The notes under the pieces: model-generated
What the model was told of the DNA's origin: nothing
Databases searched by the model: none
What the model saw: the letters and a program-made list of their open reading frames with translations, nothing else
Origin: Acidobacteriota bacterium
GTDB lineage: Bacteria; Acidobacteriota; Terriglobia; Terriglobales; Acidobacteriaceae
Reading direction: 5' to 3'
DNA: 7,895 nucleotides
NCBI GenBank assembly: GCA_021799405.1
Contig: JAJZAL010000240.1
Location: 1 to 7,895, forward strand
Position numbers and translations under genes: made by a program
Shown: in pieces, positions 4,688 through 7,895 of the stretch
Layout: each line of letters starts with the position of its first letter
Position numbering within the stretch: position 1 is the stretch's first letter

Positions 4688-6997
4688 ATGACAAAGTATC
4701 TGAAGATGGTGCTCATCTCGGCTGCTCTTGGCGCAGCTGCTTACACGCTTTCAGCGCAGCCGCCAAAGGATCCAGTGGACTATGTTTCTCCCAATATCGG
4801 GGGCATCGGTCAATTGCTTACGGCGACCATTCCGTATGTGCAGTGCCCTTACGGCATGGCTCGTATTGTGCCGGTGACAACCCCCGGAATTACCGACCGA
4901 TATCTGGCCGATAAGATTTACGGGTTCTCTGCGGGCCCGGCAATGCTCATGGCCTCAGTGGGTCCAACCAGCACGCAGCCTGCGGATTATGCCTCCGATT
5001 TCGACCACGACTTCGAAGCTACCACGCCCTACTATTACGAAGCCGACTTGCAAACCTGGGGAATTCGGGCGGAACTAACAGCCACCTGTCAGGCGGCTTA
5101 CTACCGATTTACATTCCCTGCCAGCAACCGGGCGCATCTTGTTCTTACTCTGAATGACGATGCAAAGCTTGCGGTTGCGGGAAATGGGTCCATCTCCGGC
5201 AGTCAAACAATCCCGACCCCGGGTAAGACCGTCACGAATTCAGCGCAGGAGACGAGGGAATATTTCTACCTTGAATTCTCACGCCCCTTCTCCTCCTATA
5301 AGACATGGCGAAATAGCGATCTCGGCTCTGACGCTACGCGGGCCGGTGACCGCATCGGATTTGTCGCAGATTTTTCTACTTCGACTCACGAGCAGATCGA
5401 AGCCCGGCTTGGCATTTCCTACATCAGCGTGGAGCAGGCGCGACGCAACCTGCAGCGCGAAATTCCCGGCTGGGCATTTGAGCAGGTAAAATCCGCAAAT
5501 CGCACTCGCTGGAACCAGGCTCTCTCCGGTATTTCCGTTACTGGCGGTACCGATCGGCAAAAAACCATCTTCTATACGGCGCTCTACCGTTCCCTTGGCC
5601 GTATGACTGACATCACGGAGGATGGCAGGTACTATAGCGGATACGATCGCACGGTTCATAACGCCGCTGGGCACGATTTTTATGTGGATGACGGCCTTTG
5701 GGACACTTTCCGCTCACTTCATCCTCTGCAACTTCTTCTCGATCCCGGGCAGCAGCAGGACATGATTCGCTCCTACATTCGCATGTATGAGCAGAGCGGC
5801 TGGATGCCATCTTTTCCCTCCGTCGCAGGAGAGCGGGCAGTCATGATTGGCCATCACGCAGACGAGTTGATCCTCGACACTTATGCAAAGGGCTACCGTG
5901 ATTTCGATGTAGAAAAAGCATATGCCGGGATGCGCAAGAACGCCACTGAGGTGACCATGCTTCCCTGGAGCAGAGCGCCGCTGACAAGCCTGGATCATAT
6001 TTACTTCGAGAAAGGCTTCTTTCCTGCGCTGGCCCTCGGCGAAAAGGAGACAGTAGAGCAGGTTACAGGTGAACGCCGTCAGGCCGTTTCGGTAACTCTC
6101 GAAAACAGCTACGACGACTGGTGTGTTTCGCAATTGGCAGCGGCATTGGGCAAACAACAGGACGCAAGCTATTTCAGGAAGCTGGCCTATAACTACAGGA
6201 ATGTCTATAATCCGGCAATTGGTTTTATGGCCCCCAAAAGTGCTGATGGAAAATGGGTTGCTGATTTCAATACGAAGTTAGGCGGCGGACAGGGTGGCCG
6301 GGATTACTTTACCGAAGTCAACACATGGATTTATACATTCAGTGTCCAGCATGATATCGCTGGACTGATTCACCTGATGGGCGGCCGTGATGCGTTTAAT
6401 GCAAAGCTCGACCGCCTATTCGTTGAGCAATACGGCACCCCGAAGTATCACTTCCTTGGCCAGTTTCCCGATGCGACGGGCCTGGTCGGAATGTATGCGC
6501 AGGGGAATGAGCCCAGCTTTCATATCCCATACCTATATGACTTTTCCGGACAGCCGTGGAAGGCGCAGCGGCGCGTACGCCAACTGATGGACGTATGGTA
6601 CGGAGATGGGCCGCTGGGAATTCCGGGTGACGACGACGGTGGCGAAACGTCATCGTGGTATGTCCTGAGCGCGATAGGGTTCTATCCGGTTTGTCCGGGC
6701 AGTCCGGTCTATGAAATCGGCAGCCCGATTTTCGCACAGAGCAGAATTCGTCTCGGGAACGGCAAGATATTTACCGTAATTGCACATAACGTGTCGGCAC
6801 GTAATAAATATATTCAGTCAGCGCAGCTCAACGGAGAGCCGCTCGCTAAGCCATGGTTTCCGCATTCCAGTATTGCGCATGGCGGCACGCTGATCCTGCA
6901 GATGGGAGATAAGCCAAATATGAAGTGGGGCAGCGCGCCGCAGGATGCTCCCCCTTCGATGAGCGATGGAGACAACACGGCAAGGGGGATAGAATAG
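4688..6997 (+). CDS. GH92 calcium-dependent exo-alpha-mannosidase, Sec-exported
   Basis: The product is 769 residues, the normal size for GH92, inverting exo-enzymes that need Ca2+ and remove alpha-1,2-, 1,3-, 1,4- or 1,6-linked mannose from N-glycans, yeast-type mannans and similar glycans. Residues 1-23 are a Sec signal peptide (MTKYLKMVLI then an Ala-rich core, LSA just before Gln24). DPVDYVSPNIGG at 28-39 opens the N-terminal beta-sandwich (to about 265), followed by a linker and the (alpha/alpha)6 catalytic barrel. Key segments are FYVDDGLWDTFRSLHPL (331-347), the likely catalytic acid Glu472 in VTLENSYDDWC, GNEPSFHIPYLYDF (606-619), and the general-base site Asp648-Asp-Asp650 in GDDDGGETSSWYV. 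The second His of the common GNEPSHH motif is Phe here, which may affect sugar or linkage preference. It follows the GH42 gene by 85 bp without a terminator. Linkage specificity cannot be read from the sequence. Confidence 0.94.
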   Translation: MTKYLKMVLISAALGAAAYTLSAQPPKDPVDYVSPNIGGIGQLLTATIPYVQCPYGMARIVPVTTPGITDRYLADKIYGFSAGPAMLMASVGPTSTQPADYASDFDHDFEATTPYYYEADLQTWGIRAELTATCQAAYYRFTFPASNRAHLVLTLNDDAKLAVAGNGSISGSQTIPTPGKTVTNSAQETREYFYLEFSRPFSSYKTWRNSDLGSDATRAGDRIGFVADFSTSTHEQIEARLGISYISVEQARRNLQREIPGWAFEQVKSANRTRWNQALSGISVTGGTDRQKTIFYTALYRSLGRMTDITEDGRYYSGYDRTVHNAAGHDFYVDDGLWDTFRSLHPLQLLLDPGQQQDMIRSYIRMYEQSGWMPSFPSVAGERAVMIGHHADELILDTYAKGYRDFDVEKAYAGMRKNATEVTMLPWSRAPLTSLDHIYFEKGFFPALALGEKETVEQVTGERRQAVSVTLENSYDDWCVSQLAAALGKQQDASYFRKLAYNYRNVYNPAIGFMAPKSADGKWVADFNTKLGGGQGGRDYFTEVNTWIYTFSVQHDIAGLIHLMGGRDAFNAKLDRLFVEQYGTPKYHFLGQFPDATGLVGMYAQGNEPSFHIPYLYDFSGQPWKAQRRVRQLMDVWYGDGPLGIPGDDDGGETSSWYVLSAIGFYPVCPGSPVYEIGSPIFAQSRIRLGNGKIFTVIAHNVSARNKYIQSAQLNGEPLAKPWFPHSSIAHGGTLILQMGDKPNMKWGSAPQDAPPSMSDGDNTARGIE

Positions 6998-7125
6998 CGG
7001 ATATCTGAGCTTATAGTTTTGTTGCTGGCTGCTATGTGCCGTAATCGTTGTCGGCGGTCCTTCCGATGCCCCTGTTCACGAGAGGGTACAGATTCTCCGC
7101 GCTCGGCCAAAGCGGCCACTTAGGG

Positions 7126-7159
7126 TCACGTGAGAAACCAGCTACTCGAAACGCATAGA
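7126..7159 (+). repeat. Degenerate direct repeat, copy B
   Basis: TCACGTGAGAAA (7126-7137) is followed after an extra CCAG by CTACTCGAA (7142-7150), then GCATAGA (7153-7159). Compared with copy A, one base differs in the first block, the second and third blocks are exact, and the gaps differ. The pair brackets the aldo/keto reductase, GH42 and GH92 genes. Confidence 0.4.
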
Positions 7160-7484
7160 TGGTGTGAGCAAGAGAGCGATTTGCCTGCATTAGTCATCAT
7201 GGGTGAATTCGTGGGTGGAACGATTGACCTGTTCGCGCGCTGGTTTCGAATGAGGCCGACTTAAGCACACTTCCCCCATTGAGAGTTGATATGGCCTTGC
7301 CGGTTCTCATGTCTAGCGCGCATCTTCCGGTAATCGCCACGAGGAATTAAGTCGCAGGTCTGACGGCTCGGAAGCGGTCAATGCGCTTTGAGGCGGGAGC
7401 GAAGACTGAATCGGCACCATGGCGCGGCTTGATAAGCTTTCTGCAACTGGGTAATCGGCGGCGCGGTCGCGCGATCGCATGTTC

Positions 7485-7490
7485 TAAAAT
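7485..7490 (+). promoter_or_regulatory. Possible -10 element of the LacI-type gene, within an ATGTTC repeat
   Basis: TAAAAT lies 24 nt before the GTG start. It is embedded between two ATGTTC copies (7479-7484 and 7489-7494) spaced 10 bp apart, about one helical turn. No convincing -35 box is found at 16-18 bp. The duplicated hexamer over a promoter core is what an autoregulatory site could look like, but this is only suggestive. Confidence 0.25.
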
Positions 7491-7514
7491 GTTCGTGCAG
7501 CCAAAGAGAATAGC

Positions 7515-7895
7515 GTGAAAAGCCAAGGAAACCCGGGCCGCGCCGGGATCAAGGAAATCGCAAAGTCACTGGGAATATCAATTGGCACAGTTGACCGTGC
7601 GCTGCACAACCGGCCCGGAATCAGCCCAACCACTCGCGCCCAGGTTCTGAAGATGGCGGAGAGGCTCAACTACAGGCCGAATGCCGTCGCCAGGAGCCTC
7701 AAGCTCAATCGCCATCTGCGTATCGCAGTTCGCCTTCCGCGCGAGATTGCCGCATTCTTCGATCCGTTTCGCGACGGCATCCGAACGGCTGCGGAAAGTA
7801 TGGTGGGAGTCAACATCGACCTGGATTTCCGCGCCTATCCTCATATCGGCAAAGGTGACGTAAAACTGCTGGACGCCGATATGGGCCGGCACTAT
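7515..7895 (+). CDS. LacI-family transcriptional regulator, N-terminal part (cut by window edge)
   Basis: From GTG at 7515 the frame stays open to the last base, giving 127 residues of what is normally a 330-370 residue protein. Residues 11-31 form the LacI helix-turn-helix (GIKEIAKSLGISIGTVDRAL), then HNRPGISPTTRAQVLKMAER. The hinge helix RPNAVARSLK is at 54-63, with the conserved Leu that wedges into the minor groove. From about residue 68 (LRIAVRLPREIAAFFDPFRD) the periplasmic-binding-protein-like effector domain begins. The recognition helix reads TVDRAL where most members have TVSRAL, a variant I associate with one sugar-responsive subgroup. The start is chosen because the frame begins just ahead of the HTH and no ATG is available; the ribosome site is weak (AAAGAGAA, 7503-7510). 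It lies in the same direction as the GH42-GH92 pair and is the obvious candidate regulator, with an unknown sugar as effector. It could equally govern genes beyond the right edge. Confidence 0.9.
   Translation, partial: MKSQGNPGRAGIKEIAKSLGISIGTVDRALHNRPGISPTTRAQVLKMAERLNYRPNAVARSLKLNRHLRIAVRLPREIAAFFDPFRDGIRTAAESMVGVNIDLDFRAYPHIGKGDVKLLDADMGRHY

Larger units (their letters stand above)
6998..7514. other. 517-bp intergenic region between GH92 and the LacI-type gene
   Basis: No conventional gene or clear intrinsic terminator was found here. It contains the second copy of a degenerate repeat (7126-7159), three copies of GTAATCG (7041-7047, 7330-7336, 7451-7457) and a GC-rich palindromic stretch with GCGATCGC (7472-7479). 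A 45-codon open stretch (7130-7264, + strand, GTG start, ending RWFRMRPT) has no good ribosome binding site and no family I know; I do not call it a gene. The region presumably holds the end of the glycosidase transcript and the promoter of the regulator. Confidence 0.5.

Noticed and set aside
1..7895. CRISPR array or intact insertion sequence
   Set aside because: No regularly spaced repeats, no complete transposase and no convincing terminal inverted repeats were found.

Overview
The window looks like a piece of a soil or sediment Acidobacteriota (Solibacter/Terriglobia-like) chromosome. This is an inference. It rests on the style of the decayed integrase at the left, the C-terminal tail of an Oar/TonB-type carboxypeptidase-regulatory-like receptor, several Tat-type signal sequences, and moderate-to-high GC with relaxed codon use. 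No rRNA or tRNA is present to confirm the taxon.

Layout: positions 2-187 hold the last 61 codons of an unrecognised + strand protein. It converges on, and overlaps, a decayed tyrosine-recombinase gene on the - strand (169-900). The recombinase keeps its N-terminal and core-binding parts, carries an in-frame TGA at codon 22, and stops just where the catalytic domain should begin. Positions 901-1214 hold no conventional gene but do contain structure: a long perfect-looking hairpin (936-970), a second self-complementary block (997-1078), and a 16-codon ORF (1079-1129, - strand) behind an unusually long Shine-Dalgarno-like sequence. A Tat-targeted aldo/keto reductase follows on the - strand (1215-2096). 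The space between it and the next gene (2097-2451) carries the orphan C-terminal tail of a TonB-dependent receptor.

The centre of the window is a two-gene + strand unit: a GH42 beta-galactosidase with a twin-arginine signal (2452-4602) and, 85 bp later, a GH92 calcium-dependent alpha-mannosidase with a Sec signal (4688-6997). A 517-bp intergenic region then leads to the 5' part of a LacI-family regulator (from a GTG at 7515), which runs off the right edge.

Together the intact genes suggest a small carbohydrate-use locus. Two exported exo-glycosidases would trim terminal beta-galactosyl and alpha-mannosyl residues, for example from glycoprotein glycans or fungal/plant-type galactose- and mannose-containing glycans. 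An exported oxidoreductase would act on a sugar or sugar-derived carbonyl, and a LacI-type sensor could control the set. The enzyme families are clear from motifs; the shared substrate and shared regulation are inference. The flanks look like worn mobile-element territory (broken integrase, orphan receptor tail, a degenerate direct repeat bracketing the cassette).
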